DNA of 64,000 nucleotides from Candidatus Latescibacterota bacterium (GTDB taxonomy: Bacteria; Krumholzibacteriota; Krumholzibacteriia; JACNKJ01): contig JACKDC010000004.1 in the NCBI GenBank assembly GCA_020633725.1, positions 265,224 through 329,223 on the forward strand. Reading direction: 5' to 3'. Below the pieces are notes generated by a model, which was not told the origin of the DNA, did not search any database, and saw only the letters and a list, made by a program, of their open reading frames with translations. Positions 17,398-26,108 of the stretch are shown in pieces. Both the position numbers and the translations under genes were made by a program. Position 1 is the stretch's first letter; every line of letters starts with the position of its first letter.

Positions 17398-18188
17398 CAC
17401 CAGTCCTTCTCCACGTCCGGGTTGCGCGGCTTCAGTTCCTTGCTGCGCTCGGCCTGCAGCTCCTTCTCCTCCTCGAGCATGGCGTCGAGGAGGCGCTGGG
17501 CGTCCTCGGGGCTCATCTGCTCGGTGTCGTCGGGCGCGGCCTGTTCGAGCTGATCCTGCTGCTGCTGCTCCTGCTCCTGCGGCTGCTGTTGATCCTGGGG
17601 CTGATCCTGCGAGTCGGGCTGCGGCTGCTGATCCTGCTGGCTCTGATCCTGCTGCTGCTGCTGATCCTGATCCTGGTCGCCCTCGCTCTGGTCCGGTTTC
17701 TCGCTCTGTTGCTGCTGCTCCTGCTGCTGCTCCTGCATCTGCTTGAGGACGATCTCGTAGTTGTGCCGCAGCTCCATGTCCTCGGGGTCGAGCAGCATGC
17801 CGGCCATGTAGGTCTGCAGCGCGGGCTCGAGCTGTCCCGAGGTCGCCAGCGCGTTGCCCAGATCGTAGAGCGCGCCGGCGCGCGCCTGGGGCGTCTCGGC
17901 GAAGCGCACGGCCTGGCTGTAGGCGGCGAGGCCTTCCTCCATCTGGTTCGAGCGGGCGAGCGCCCCGGCGAGATTCTGCTGGAGGACCGGGTTCTCGGGC
18001 CGCTTCAGGGCCTCCTCGCGGTAGATCTTCGCCGCCTCGCCGTAGTCGCCCTTCTCCACCAGGGCGTTGCCCTTGGCGTTGGCGCGCACGGTGGCCAGCG
18101 GCGCCTTGGGGACGGCGGCGTCCTCGGCGTGGACCGCGCTCGCCCCCGCGAGCGCGAGCGCAGCCGCGACTAGAAGCGGCCGGACCAT
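17397..18188 (-). CDS. batC: BatC-like TPR protein with a Gln-rich tail
   Basis: A 263-aa exported TPR protein. Signal peptide: LLVAAALALAGASAVHA. TPR units span residues 35-145, for example GNALVEKGDYGEAAKIYREEAL and ALYDLGNALATSGQLEPALQTYMAG (each a separate motif). From about residue 150 the chain is extremely Gln/Asp/Pro-rich, then ends in an acidic helix (SPEDAQRLLDAMLEEEKEL). BatC proteins are periplasmic partners of the vWA proteins BatA/BatB. The gene overlaps batB by 19 bp and batDE by one base. Confidence 0.88.
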   Translation of the reverse strand: MVRPLLVAAALALAGASAVHAEDAAVPKAPLATVRANAKGNALVEKGDYGEAAKIYREEALKRPENPVLQQNLAGALARSNQMEEGLAAYSQAVRFAETPQARAGALYDLGNALATSGQLEPALQTYMAGMLLDPEDMELRHNYEIVLKQMQEQQQEQQQQSEKPDQSEGDQDQDQQQQQDQSQQDQQPQPDSQDQPQDQQQPQEQEQQQQDQLEQAAPDDTEQMSPEDAQRLLDAMLEEEKELQAERSKELKPRNPDVEKDW

Positions 18189-19222
18189 GTCTCGTCCTCC
18201 TTGCGGCGCTCGGACAGCGCGAAGTCCAGGCCCAGCGCGGCCAGGGCCAGGGCCACCACGATCGGGTAGCGCTCGATGGGCTTGCGCGCCTGGCGGCCGG
18301 TGAGCTCGCGCGTCTCCATGCCGGAGATCGTCTCCTTGAGATGGTCGAGCTGCAGATCGCCGCCGCCGGACTCATAGTAAGCGCCGCCGGTCGCGGCGGC
18401 CACCTTCTGCAGCGTGGTGCGCGCGAGGCGCGTGAAGACGGGCTTCCCCGCACGGTCGCGCAGGTTCTCCTTGAGCACGCCGGTGTCCGGGTCGCGCAGC
18501 GGCACCGTGAAGCCCTCGGGCGTGCCGACGCCGATCGTGAAGATCACGACGCCCTCGTCTGCCGCCTCCTTGGCCGCCGCGAGCGCGTCGCCCTCGTGGC
18601 TCTCGCCATCGGTGACCAGGATCAGCACCTTGAAGCGCTTCTCGCGCGTGCCGAAGGCGGCCAGCGCGCGGCGGATGGCCTTGTCCAGGTTCGTGCCCGG
18701 CACCGGGACGCTGTTGACGGTGATGCCGTCGAGAAAGATCGAGGCCGCCGAGGCGTCCAGGGTCAGCGGGCAGCTGGTGATGCTCTCGCCGGCGAAGGTC
18801 ACCAACCCCAGCCGGTTGCCGCGCAGAAGGCGGAAGAGGTCCTCCACCTCGCGCTTGGCCGCCTCGAGCCGGTTGGGCTTGAGGTCCTCGGCCAGCATGC
18901 TCTGGCTGGTGTCGAGGGCGACGATGACGTCCAGCCCGCGCCGCTTGACCTCCTGCAGCGTGGAGCCGATCTGCGGCCGCGGCAGCGCGAGGAGCACGAG
19001 CCCGAAGCCCAGGGCGAAGAGGAACACCTTCCAGCGCAGCCGCGCCGGATCGAAGCCGGGCACGAGTCGCGCCAGCAGGCCGGCGTCCGCCAGGCGCCGC
19101 CGCGCCTTTGCCCGCGCGCGCCCGGCGACCCAGAGCAGCAGGGCCGCCACGGGCAACAGCCAGAGCAGCGCCAGCAGGCGCGGTTCACCGAAGCTCAGGG
19201 CGAGCAGGGGCAGCCGGGTCAT
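18170..19222 (-). CDS. batB: BatB-like von Willebrand A domain membrane protein
   Basis: 350 aa. Two N-terminal TMs (LLALLWLLPVAALLLWVAG; FLFALGFGLVLLALPRP), then a vWA domain with the metal-ion motif LDTSQSM and VTDGESHEG. The end has a further TM near YPIVVALALAALGLDFAL. It would take part in a MoxR-dependent cell-envelope or stress-tolerance complex with BatA. It starts in a 4-bp ATGA overlap with batA. Confidence 0.92.
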   Translation of the reverse strand: MTRLPLLALSFGEPRLLALLWLLPVAALLLWVAGRARAKARRRLADAGLLARLVPGFDPARLRWKVFLFALGFGLVLLALPRPQIGSTLQEVKRRGLDVIVALDTSQSMLAEDLKPNRLEAAKREVEDLFRLLRGNRLGLVTFAGESITSCPLTLDASAASIFLDGITVNSVPVPGTNLDKAIRRALAAFGTREKRFKVLILVTDGESHEGDALAAAKEAADEGVVIFTIGVGTPEGFTVPLRDPDTGVLKENLRDRAGKPVFTRLARTTLQKVAAATGGAYYESGGGDLQLDHLKETISGMETRELTGRQARKPIERYPIVVALALAALGLDFALSERRKEDETWSGRF

Positions 19223-20214
19223 GGCGCCCCCCGCAGGACGAAGCGCGCGATCAGCATCTCCAGCAAGAGCAGCAGCGCGGCCGGCAGGAGGAAGGGCAAG
19301 CTGGCCTCGTGGTAGTCCACGCGCTCGATGCTGCTCACCTCGGTGCGCTCGAGCTGGTCGATCTCGTCGTAGATGCGCGCCAGCGACTCGGTGCTCTGGG
19401 CGCGGAAGTAGCGCCCCTTGGTGAGCGAGGCGATCTCGCGGAGGGTCTTCTCGTCGAGGTTGCTGGTCACGTACTGGTAGCGCTTGCCGAAGAGCATGTC
19501 GTTGACGGGATAGGGCACCTGCCCGTCCTTGCCCACGCCGATGGTGTAGATCTTGATGCCCATCGCCGCCGCCGCCCGCGCGGCGGTCACCGGGTCGACG
19601 CTGCCCGCGTTGTTGTCGCCGTCGGTGAGCAGGACGATCACCTTGCTCTTGGCCTCGGTCTCCCGCAGGCGGTTGGTGGCCGTGGCGATGGCGCTGCCGA
19701 TGGCGGTGCCGTCCTCCACCACGCCCATCTTCACCTGGACGAGGAACTGGTCGAGCAGAGCGTGATCCAGGGTCAGCGGACACTGGGTGAAGGCCTGGCC
19801 CGCGAAGACCACCAGGCCGATGCGGTCGTTCTCGCGTTTCGCGATGAACTCCGCCGCCTGCGCCTTCGCCTCCTCGAGCCGGTTGCGCGGGCGGAAGTCC
19901 TCGCCCTTCATCGAGGTGGAGACGTCCAGCGTCAGCACGATGTCCACGCCCTCGCTGGTGACCTCGCGCGTGTGCGTGCCGGACTGGGGCCGCGCCAGCG
20001 CCAGCACCAGCAGCACCAGCGCGGCCACGCGCAGCACCGGCGGCAGAAAGCGCAGGTGGACCCGACCGCGCCCGGCCTGCCGACGGTGAAGTCCGGCGTC
20101 GGACACCGTGAAGACGAGATTCTGCCGGCCCCGCTGCCGCCAGCGCCACAGCACGAGCAGCGCGGGGATGACGAGCGCGGTCAGCGCCCAGGGGTAGACG
20201 AAGCGCTCGATCAT
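19219..20214 (-). CDS. batA: BatA-like von Willebrand A domain membrane protein
   Basis: 331 aa. N-terminal TMs (YPWALTALVIPALLVLW; VLRVAALVLLVLALARP) precede a vWA domain with the MIDAS motif LDVSTSMKGEDF and LLTDGDNNAGS; a C-terminal TM is near LPAALLLLLEMLIARFVL. This layout is typical of BatA. It overlaps the upstream DUF58 fusion gene by four bases and batB by four bases, so translation is coupled throughout. Confidence 0.93.
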   Translation of the reverse strand: MIERFVYPWALTALVIPALLVLWRWRQRGRQNLVFTVSDAGLHRRQAGRGRVHLRFLPPVLRVAALVLLVLALARPQSGTHTREVTSEGVDIVLTLDVSTSMKGEDFRPRNRLEEAKAQAAEFIAKRENDRIGLVVFAGQAFTQCPLTLDHALLDQFLVQVKMGVVEDGTAIGSAIATATNRLRETEAKSKVIVLLTDGDNNAGSVDPVTAARAAAAMGIKIYTIGVGKDGQVPYPVNDMLFGKRYQYVTSNLDEKTLREIASLTKGRYFRAQSTESLARIYDEIDQLERTEVSSIERVDYHEASLPFLLPAALLLLLEMLIARFVLRGAP

Positions 20215-22370
20215 GCCGGCGCCTCCGCGGGGCGGGGGGCGGCGGGGTCGTCGCCGGGCGCGTGCTCGGCCGCGGGCGGCCGCGTCGCCATGACCAGTCG
20301 CTTGGCCGCCTGCATCGAGGCCTGGCACTCCGCGCGCGTGGGCTCGCGGCGCGCGAACTTCACCAGGTCGCCGCGCTCGAGGTCGTCCATCAGCGGCTCC
20401 ACGAGGGTGGGGTCCAGCTGCAGGCGCCGGGGCGCGAAGGGCGAGCCCTCGAGGGCGTCGCGGATCTCGTCGGTGGTCCAGTCGGCGAAGGGCAGCGCGT
20501 AGTGGCGGGTGAGATAGCGGCGCACGATCTGCGAGAGCTGGAAGTAGTACTCGGCCCAGGCGCCCTGCCCCGGGAGGTCGGCCTGCGCCAGCGCGTCGAG
20601 GGCGGCGAGGGCCTCCACGTCGGCGGGCGTCGGCGGGACTTCCGGCGCGAGGCGGCGCGCGCGACGCCGCAGCCACCACCACAGCGAGAGTGCGGCGGCC
20701 AGCAACAGCAGCAGCCCGGGCAGTCCCCAGCGCGCGAGCACGGGTGCCCAGTCGGCGCGCAGTGCGCCGGGCGCCTTCCAGTCGTGGAGCGCGCTGCTGT
20801 CGGGGCCCGCCGCGAGGGAGCTCACGCAGGCGAGCTCCAGCGGGTGCGTGACGAGCGCGCGCGGGGCGTCGTCGCCGGCGAGCCGGTAGCGGAAGGTCTG
20901 GCCGGGGATCTCGAAGGTGTCGGGGACGGTCACCGTGAAGGGCAGCTGGTAGACGAGCGTGTCGGCCCCGGCGCCGCGCAGCGTGTCCGCCTGCACGAAG
21001 TCGTGCAGGGCGAGGCGCTCGCCGGCGGCCTGCCGGGCGGCCAGCGCCTCGGCCTGGTCGACGTCGCCGGTGCGGGGCAGCGGCAGGATCCGTCCCGGCG
21101 CGCCGAGGTCGAAGGCTAGGCTGTCGAGCGCGGCGCCCTCGGGGAGCACGACGCGCCAGCGCAGCGCGTTGGGCTGCCCGATCGCCTGCAGGTCGCGCTC
21201 GAGGCGGGTGTCGATGCGGAGGCCGTCCGCGTCCACCTGATCGAGACGCGGACGCCCCGCCCCGGTGAGCTGCGCCAGCGAGGGCAGCGCGAGGGAGTCG
21301 AGCGCCGCGCGCGGAATGATCGTGAAGGACGGCGCCTGCGCTTGCCCCGCCGGCCCCGGCTGTCCCTGCGGCATCGGCGGCGCCTGCTGGATCTGCGCGC
21401 GGGTCGGGCTCGTGCCCGCGGCCAGGGACGCCGCCAGCAGGGCCGGCAGCAGCCAGCCGCGCGCGCGGCCGATGCCCTTGGCGAGACGTTTCGCGCGCTT
21501 GCGGAAGAACTGCACCAGCGGGCGGGCGCAGTCCTCGGCGGGGTCGAGGCGGATTTCGTCCACGCCGTTCTTGCCGCAGAGCTGGCTGAAGCGCGCGTCG
21601 CGCGCGGCGGCCTCCTCGGCGAAGTGCTTGCGCACCCAGCGATTGCTCGTGTCGAGCCAGACGCGCTCGCCGCTCTCGGCGTCGCGGACCTGGAGCAGGC
21701 CCACGTCGGGCAGCTCGCCCTCCAGACGGTCGCGGATGTTCAGCGCCACCAGGTCGTGGCGGCGCGCCGCCAGGCGCAGGGGCGTCTCGAAGTCGGGGGC
21801 CATGAAGTCGCTCACCAGGAAGACCACGGCCTTGCGCTTGAGCAGGCGGCGCACGGTTTCCAGCGCGCCGCCGAGGTCGGTGCCGCTGCCCTCGGGCTTC
21901 ACGTAGAGCAGCTCGCGGATGATGCGCAGGACGTGGCGGTGGCCCTTCTCCGGCGGGATGTACTGCTCCACGCGATCGGTGAAGATCAGGCAGCCCACCT
22001 TGTCCTGGTTGCGGATGGCGCTGAAGGCCAGCACGCTGGCCACCTCGGCGATGACCTCGCTCTTGAGGCGCTCGCGGCTGCCGAAGAGGCCGCTGGCGCT
22101 GGCGTCCACTACCAGCAGCACGGTGAGTTCTCGCTCTTCGCGATAGCGCTTGATGAAGGGCCGGCCCATGCGCGCGGTGACGTTCCAGTCGATCGAGCGC
22201 ACCTCGTCGCCCGCGGCGTACTCGCGGACCTCGTCGAACTCCATGCCGGTGCCCTTGAAGACCGAGTGGTACGCGCCGCCGAAGAGGTCGTCCACCCGGT
22301 GGCGGGTGGCCAGCTCGATCTTCCGGACCTTGCGCAGGATCTCGGGGGGTATGCGCTCTTGCTCGGCCAT
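20211..22370 (-). CDS. DUF58 protein fused to a two-TM periplasmic protein (DUF4381-like)
   Basis: A 719-aa chain. Residues 1-295 are a DUF58 domain: KIELATRHRVDDLFGGAYHS, FDEVREYAAGDEVRSIDW, and a vWA-like DASAS motif; it ends with VQFFRKRAKRLAKG. Without any stop, a signal-peptide-like helix (WLLPALLAASLAAGTSPTRA) follows. Then comes a beta-rich extracytoplasmic domain, a TM (GLPGLLLLLAAALSLWWWL), and a cytoplasmic helical tail (QIVRRYLTRHYALPFADWTT) typical of DUF4381-like neighbours in Bat operons. These are usually two genes. The topology of the fusion is self-consistent. It lies 5 bp after moxR. Confidence 0.88.
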   Translation of the reverse strand: MAEQERIPPEILRKVRKIELATRHRVDDLFGGAYHSVFKGTGMEFDEVREYAAGDEVRSIDWNVTARMGRPFIKRYREERELTVLLVVDASASGLFGSRERLKSEVIAEVASVLAFSAIRNQDKVGCLIFTDRVEQYIPPEKGHRHVLRIIRELLYVKPEGSGTDLGGALETVRRLLKRKAVVFLVSDFMAPDFETPLRLAARRHDLVALNIRDRLEGELPDVGLLQVRDAESGERVWLDTSNRWVRKHFAEEAAARDARFSQLCGKNGVDEIRLDPAEDCARPLVQFFRKRAKRLAKGIGRARGWLLPALLAASLAAGTSPTRAQIQQAPPMPQGQPGPAGQAQAPSFTIIPRAALDSLALPSLAQLTGAGRPRLDQVDADGLRIDTRLERDLQAIGQPNALRWRVVLPEGAALDSLAFDLGAPGRILPLPRTGDVDQAEALAARQAAGERLALHDFVQADTLRGAGADTLVYQLPFTVTVPDTFEIPGQTFRYRLAGDDAPRALVTHPLELACVSSLAAGPDSSALHDWKAPGALRADWAPVLARWGLPGLLLLLAAALSLWWWLRRRARRLAPEVPPTPADVEALAALDALAQADLPGQGAWAEYYFQLSQIVRRYLTRHYALPFADWTTDEIRDALEGSPFAPRRLQLDPTLVEPLMDDLERGDLVKFARREPTRAECQASMQAAKRLVMATRPPAAEHAPGDDPAAPRPAEAPA

Positions 22371-22375
22371 GGAGC

Positions 22376-23359
22376 CTAGGGAACCTCGACTGTGTCGAAG
22401 ATGCGGCGGATGACGGCGTCGCTGTCCAGCTCCTCCGCCTCGGCCTCGTAGCTGACGATGATGCGGTGGCGGAGCACGTCCAGGCCCACCTTCTTCACGT
22501 CCTCGGGCGTGACGTAGCCGCGTCCGCGCAGGAAGGCGTGCGCGCGGCTCGCCGCGGCGAGGAAGAGCGTGGCGCGCGGGCTCGCGCCGTAGCTGATCAG
22601 CGGCTTGAGCGCGCGCGACGGCTCGCGCGTGGCGAAGACGAGCTCGATGATGTAGTCCTTCACCTTCTCGTCCATGAAGATCTCGCTGACGAGCTTGCGC
22701 GCCTCGAAGATGCGCGACAGTTCGATCACGGGCGTGACGCGGGGCTGCTCCATCCCGCCCATGCGCGCCAGGATCTCCTTCTCCTCGCCGCGGTTCGGGT
22801 AGTCCACCTTGACCTTGAGCATGAAGCGGTCGACCTGCGCCTCGGGCAGGGGGTAGGTGCCCTCCTGCTCGATGGGGTTCTGGGTGGCCAGCACGAGGAA
22901 GGGCTCCGGCAGCGGGTGGCTCTCCGCCCCCAGCGTGACCTGCCGCTCCTGCATCGCCTCGAGCAGCGCGCTCTGAACCTTGGCGGGGGCGCGGTTGATC
23001 TCGTCGGCCAGGATCAGGTTGGCGAAGATGGGCCCCTTGCGCGTGCTGAAGTCCCCGCTGCGGGGGTCGTAGATCTGGGTGCCGAGCAGGTCCGCGGGAA
23101 GGAGATCGGGCGTGAACTGGAGCCGCCGGAACTGGGCGCGGATGGCGCCGGCGAGACTGCTCACGGCCAGGGTCTTGGCCAGGCCGGGCAGGCCCTCGAG
23201 CAGGACGTGCCCGTTGCAGAGCAGGCCGATGAGCAGACGCTCCACGAGGTAGCGCTGGCCGACGATCACCTTGCCCAGCTCGTCGCCGATCTCCCTGAGG
23301 AAGCGGCTTTCCCGCTCGACCCGTTCGTTCAGCACGTCGATGTCGTAGTTGCTCTCCAT
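22376..23359 (-). CDS. moxR: MoxR-family AAA+ ATPase
   Basis: A 327-aa cytosolic chaperone-like ATPase that serves the vWA proteins encoded downstream. Walker A lies in EGLPGLAKT, Walker B is LILADEINRAPAKVQSAL, then sensor I is VLATQNPIEQEGTYPLPEAQ (a MoxR hallmark), and the C-terminal lid holds RARLRHRI-like basic residues. The length is normal. First gene of the operon; its promoter is at 23463-23491 and its leader begins with a strong hairpin. Confidence 0.96.
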   Translation of the reverse strand: MESNYDIDVLNERVERESRFLREIGDELGKVIVGQRYLVERLLIGLLCNGHVLLEGLPGLAKTLAVSSLAGAIRAQFRRLQFTPDLLPADLLGTQIYDPRSGDFSTRKGPIFANLILADEINRAPAKVQSALLEAMQERQVTLGAESHPLPEPFLVLATQNPIEQEGTYPLPEAQVDRFMLKVKVDYPNRGEEKEILARMGGMEQPRVTPVIELSRIFEARKLVSEIFMDEKVKDYIIELVFATREPSRALKPLISYGASPRATLFLAAASRAHAFLRGRGYVTPEDVKKVGLDVLRHRIIVSYEAEAEELDSDAVIRRIFDTVEVP

Positions 23360-23426
23360 GACGGCGCAGTCCCCTGTCTGAGCTTAAGTGTTTGCCATTT
23401 CGCGGATTGGATGTGAGGCACGGCGA

Positions 23427-23458
23427 GGAACTCAACGCCGGACCGGCGGCGAAGTTCC
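23427..23458 (-). promoter_or_regulatory. 5'-terminal hairpin of the moxR-bat mRNA
   Basis: On the minus strand GGAACT...AGTTCC (6 bp) encloses CGCCG...CGGCG (5 bp). With the promoter placed at 23463-23491, transcription starts at about 23456, so this hairpin would form the extreme 5' end of the message. Such structures can protect mRNA from decay; that role is inferred. Confidence 0.5.
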
Positions 23459-23462
23459 GGAA

Positions 23463-23491
23463 GATATATCACGGCGGGTGGGTGCGGACAA
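23463..23491 (-). promoter_or_regulatory. Promoter of the moxR-bat operon
   Basis: On the minus strand TTGTCC (23491-23486), exactly 17 bp, then TATATC (23468-23463). It gives a leader of about 97 nt before moxR. Confidence 0.6.
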
Positions 23492-23750
23492 GTGATTCAC
23501 CGTCAAGGGATTGGACGTCGCGGCGTGGGGGTCGGCGGTCGCATATGAGTTATTGAGCCTGTAACATGCGGAAGACCTTTTGCGGCGGCCTGTTTGCCGG
23601 CGCTAAGCCGGCCCGACGCTTGGACTTGTCCGGGGCCATTGGTGATGAAGCCGGGATGAATTTTCCTCCCAAAATCCCCTTGTGCTGACCGCGGGGGGCG
23701 GGGCTATTGTGGCGATCGTGACAGCACCCCAGCGCAGAGAGGTTTCGTGC

Positions 23751-24074
23751 ATGGCCAGCATCCAGGACGTGAGCAGTCAGCACTTCGATGCGGTGATCCA
23801 GGATTCGCAAGTCCCTGTCCTGGTTGACTTTTGGGCGGATTGGTGCGCTCCCTGCAAGGCGATGGAGCCCATGCTCGAAGAGATGAGCACGCTCCTGGGC
23901 GGCCGGGTTCGCTTCGTGAAGGTGAACGTGGACGAGGCGCGTCAGATCGCCATCCGCTACCGCATTCAGAGCGTCCCCACGCTGCTGGTCTTCAACGAGG
24001 GGCGGCCCGTGGACTCGATCACGGGAGTTCCGCCTCGCATGAACCTGCAGGATCGCATCGAAAAACACTTGTGA
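23751..24074 (+). CDS. trxA: Thioredoxin
   Basis: A 107-aa thioredoxin that reduces protein disulfides in the cytosol. The active site is FWADWCAPCK with Cys32 and Cys35, the cis-Pro loop is QSVPTLLVF, and the strand VKVNVDEARQIAIRY precedes it. No signal peptide is present. ATG at 23751 has AGAGAGG about 9 bases upstream. It is monocistronic, ending at a strong terminator. The active-site dipeptide is AP rather than the GP of E. coli Trx1, a common variant. Confidence 0.96.
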   Translation: MASIQDVSSQHFDAVIQDSQVPVLVDFWADWCAPCKAMEPMLEEMSTLLGGRVRFVKVNVDEARQIAIRYRIQSVPTLLVFNEGRPVDSITGVPPRMNLQDRIEKHL

Positions 24075-24113
24075 CCTCCTTGTCTCTCGGGATTGCATAA
24101 GGAAAGCGGAAGA

Positions 24114-24143
24114 ACGGGCGGCCTCAGCCGGGCCGCCCGTTTG
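24114..24143 (+). terminator. Rho-independent terminator after thioredoxin
   Basis: ACGGGCGGCC (24114-24123), 7-nt loop, GGCCGCCCGT (24131-24140), then TT. A perfect 10-bp stem. Confidence 0.85.
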
Positions 24144-24144
24144 C

Positions 24145-24173
24145 TTGCGCGGCACAGAGGCGGGTGATAGGGT
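24145..24173 (+). promoter_or_regulatory. Likely promoter of the MsbA-like gene
   Basis: TTGCGC (24145-24150), 17 bp, TAGGGT (24168-24173), 45 bp before the start codon. The match is moderate; it lies immediately after the thioredoxin terminator, where a promoter would be required. Confidence 0.45.
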
Positions 24174-24218
24174 CCCGGCGATCCGCGCCCGGGCCGGGCG
24201 CCGACCCCAGGGACCGCC

Positions 24219-26102
24219 ATGCTCCGGATCTACACGCGCCTCCTCGGCTACCTGCGCCCCTACTGGCGGCGGGTGGTGCTCGCCTTCGGCGCCATCGTCC
24301 TCTACGCCGTGCTCAGCGGGGCCTCCCTGACCCTGCTGGTGCCCTTCCTCGACAACCTCTTCCAGTCCGGCGGCGCGCCGCCGTCCACCGAGCAGATGGA
24401 GGCGCAGCCGGGCGGCGGCGACCTGGACGAGGTCCTGGCCGGCCGGCTGCCCTTCCTGGCCCGCGCCAAGGCCGGGATCGAGCGGAGGGTGGACGCGACC
24501 CGCGCCTGGCTGGACCGGGGCGACCCCTTCACGCGGCTGCGGCGGATCGTCGTGCTGATCGTGCTGGTCTTCCTGGCCAAGAACCTCTTCGGCTACCTCG
24601 ATCCCTACCTGGTCAACTGGCTCGAGCAGCGCTGTCTCTTCGACCTGCGCCAGGACCTCTGCCGCGTCCTCCAGCAGCAGCCGCTGGGGTGGATCACCCG
24701 CCAGAAGACGGGCGAGCTGATCAGCCGCGTGGTGAACGACGTGAACATGCTCCGCGGCGCCATCATCGGCGCCACGGCGACGCTGCTGCGCGAGGGGCTG
24801 CTGCTGGTGATCTTCCTGGGCTTCCTGCTGGTGCTCAACTGGCGGCTGGCGCTGGCTGCGCTGTTGGTGGTGCCGATCAACGCCTGGCTCATGCGCCGCC
24901 TGGGGCAGCTGCTGCAGCGCGACAGCACGCGCATCCAGGTGCGCATGGGCGACATGGCCGGTCACCTGCAGGAGACGCTGAGCGGCGCGCGCGTGGTGAA
25001 GGCCTTCGGTCGCGAACAGGACGAGATCGAGCGCTTCCGCCACTACAACTGGGACTACTTCCGCGGCTTCGTGCGCCTGCGCGGCCTGGGCGCGCTCAAC
25101 GCCCCGGCCAGCGAGATGCTCTCCACGCTCTCGGTGGTCTTCATCGTCGGCTACGGCGGGCACCAGGTGCTGCAGGGGAACATGAGCGCCAGCGCGCTGA
25201 TCCTCTTCCTGGTGGCGGCCGTGTCGCTGGTGGGGCCCCTGCGCAAGATCTCCGAGTTGAATCAGGTGCTCCAGGAGGGCCTGTCCGCCGGCCGGCGCGT
25301 CTTCGGTCTGCTCGACGAGGAGGGCGAGGCCGCGCTACTCACGGGCGGGGTCGCGCCGGGGCCGCTTGCCGAGGCAATCCGCTTCGAGCACGTGGGTTTC
25401 GCCTACGAGCCCGGCCGGCCGGTGCTGGCGGACGTCACCCTGGAGATTCCCAAGGGACAGGTGGTGGCCCTGGTGGGCCCGAGCGGCGGCGGCAAGAGCA
25501 CCCTGGCGGACCTGCTGGCGCGCTTCCACGAGCCCGGCGAAGGCGCGATCCGCATGGACGGCCGCGACCTGCGCGAGTTCAGCCTGCGCGACTGGCGCGC
25601 GAAGCTGGGGATCGTCACGCAGGACGTGCTGCTCTTCAACGACTCGATCCGCAACAACATCGCCTACGGCCGACCGGACGCCACCGACGCGCAGGTGGAG
25701 GCGGCGGCGCGCGCGGCGCGGGCGCACGGCTTCATCGCGGCCACGGCCCAGGGCTACGACACGGTGATCGGCGAACGCGGGCTGCAGCTCTCCGGCGGCG
25801 AGCGCCAGCGCCTGGCCATCGCGCGCGCCATCCTGCGCGATCCGGAGATCCTCATCTTCGACGAGGCCACCAGCGCCCTGGACACCGAGAGCGAGCGACT
25901 CGTCCAGGAGGCCATCGAGCGGCTCATGAGCGGGCGCACCACGCTGGTGATCGCCCACCGGCTGTCCACGGTGCAGGGCGCGCATCGGATCGTCGCGCTG
26001 GCCGAGGGGCGCATCGTCGAGCAGGGCCGGCACGAGGAGCTGCTCGCGGCCGGCGGGCTCTACAAGCAGCTCCACGAGCTCCAGTTCGCCGGCGGCGCCT
26101 AG
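24219..26102 (+). CDS. msbA: MsbA-like ABC exporter (lipid/lipopolysaccharide or drug flippase)
   Basis: A 627-aa half-transporter that works as a homodimer in the inner membrane. Six TMs span residues 1-335, with the usual helix RQDLCRVLQQQPLGW and HLQETLSGARVVKAFGRE. The nucleotide-binding domain has Walker A GPSGGGKST near 419, signature LSGGERQRLAIARAIL near 523, Walker B ILIFDEATSALD near 547, and switch His in IAHRLSTV. An extra loop of about 45 residues after TM1 (GGAPPSTEQMEAQPGGGD) would be extracytoplasmic. MsbA is the closest known role, but related exporters carry other amphiphiles, so the substrate is unproven. Confidence 0.88.
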   Translation: MLRIYTRLLGYLRPYWRRVVLAFGAIVLYAVLSGASLTLLVPFLDNLFQSGGAPPSTEQMEAQPGGGDLDEVLAGRLPFLARAKAGIERRVDATRAWLDRGDPFTRLRRIVVLIVLVFLAKNLFGYLDPYLVNWLEQRCLFDLRQDLCRVLQQQPLGWITRQKTGELISRVVNDVNMLRGAIIGATATLLREGLLLVIFLGFLLVLNWRLALAALLVVPINAWLMRRLGQLLQRDSTRIQVRMGDMAGHLQETLSGARVVKAFGREQDEIERFRHYNWDYFRGFVRLRGLGALNAPASEMLSTLSVVFIVGYGGHQVLQGNMSASALILFLVAAVSLVGPLRKISELNQVLQEGLSAGRRVFGLLDEEGEAALLTGGVAPGPLAEAIRFEHVGFAYEPGRPVLADVTLEIPKGQVVALVGPSGGGKSTLADLLARFHEPGEGAIRMDGRDLREFSLRDWRAKLGIVTQDVLLFNDSIRNNIAYGRPDATDAQVEAAARAARAHGFIAATAQGYDTVIGERGLQLSGGERQRLAIARAILRDPEILIFDEATSALDTESERLVQEAIERLMSGRTTLVIAHRLSTVQGAHRIVALAEGRIVEQGRHEELLAAGGLYKQLHELQFAGGA

Positions 26103-26108
26103 CGCGGC

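Larger units (their letters stand above)
23360..23750. other. 391-bp divergent intergenic region, moxR operon / thioredoxin
   Basis: It holds the moxR promoter and leader hairpin on the minus-strand side. In the middle there is a small hairpin GCCGGC-GCTAA-GCCGGC near 23595-23611. On the thioredoxin side lies a weak promoter-like TTGTGC (23680)-19-TATTGT (23705). No credible gene was seen; the sequence is less GC-rich than the flanking genes. Confidence 0.6.

Noticed and set aside
14662..17553. Long plus-strand open frame opposite batDE
   Set aside because: Opposite strand of a clear BatD/BatE gene in a GC-rich genome; no domain, no ribosome site.
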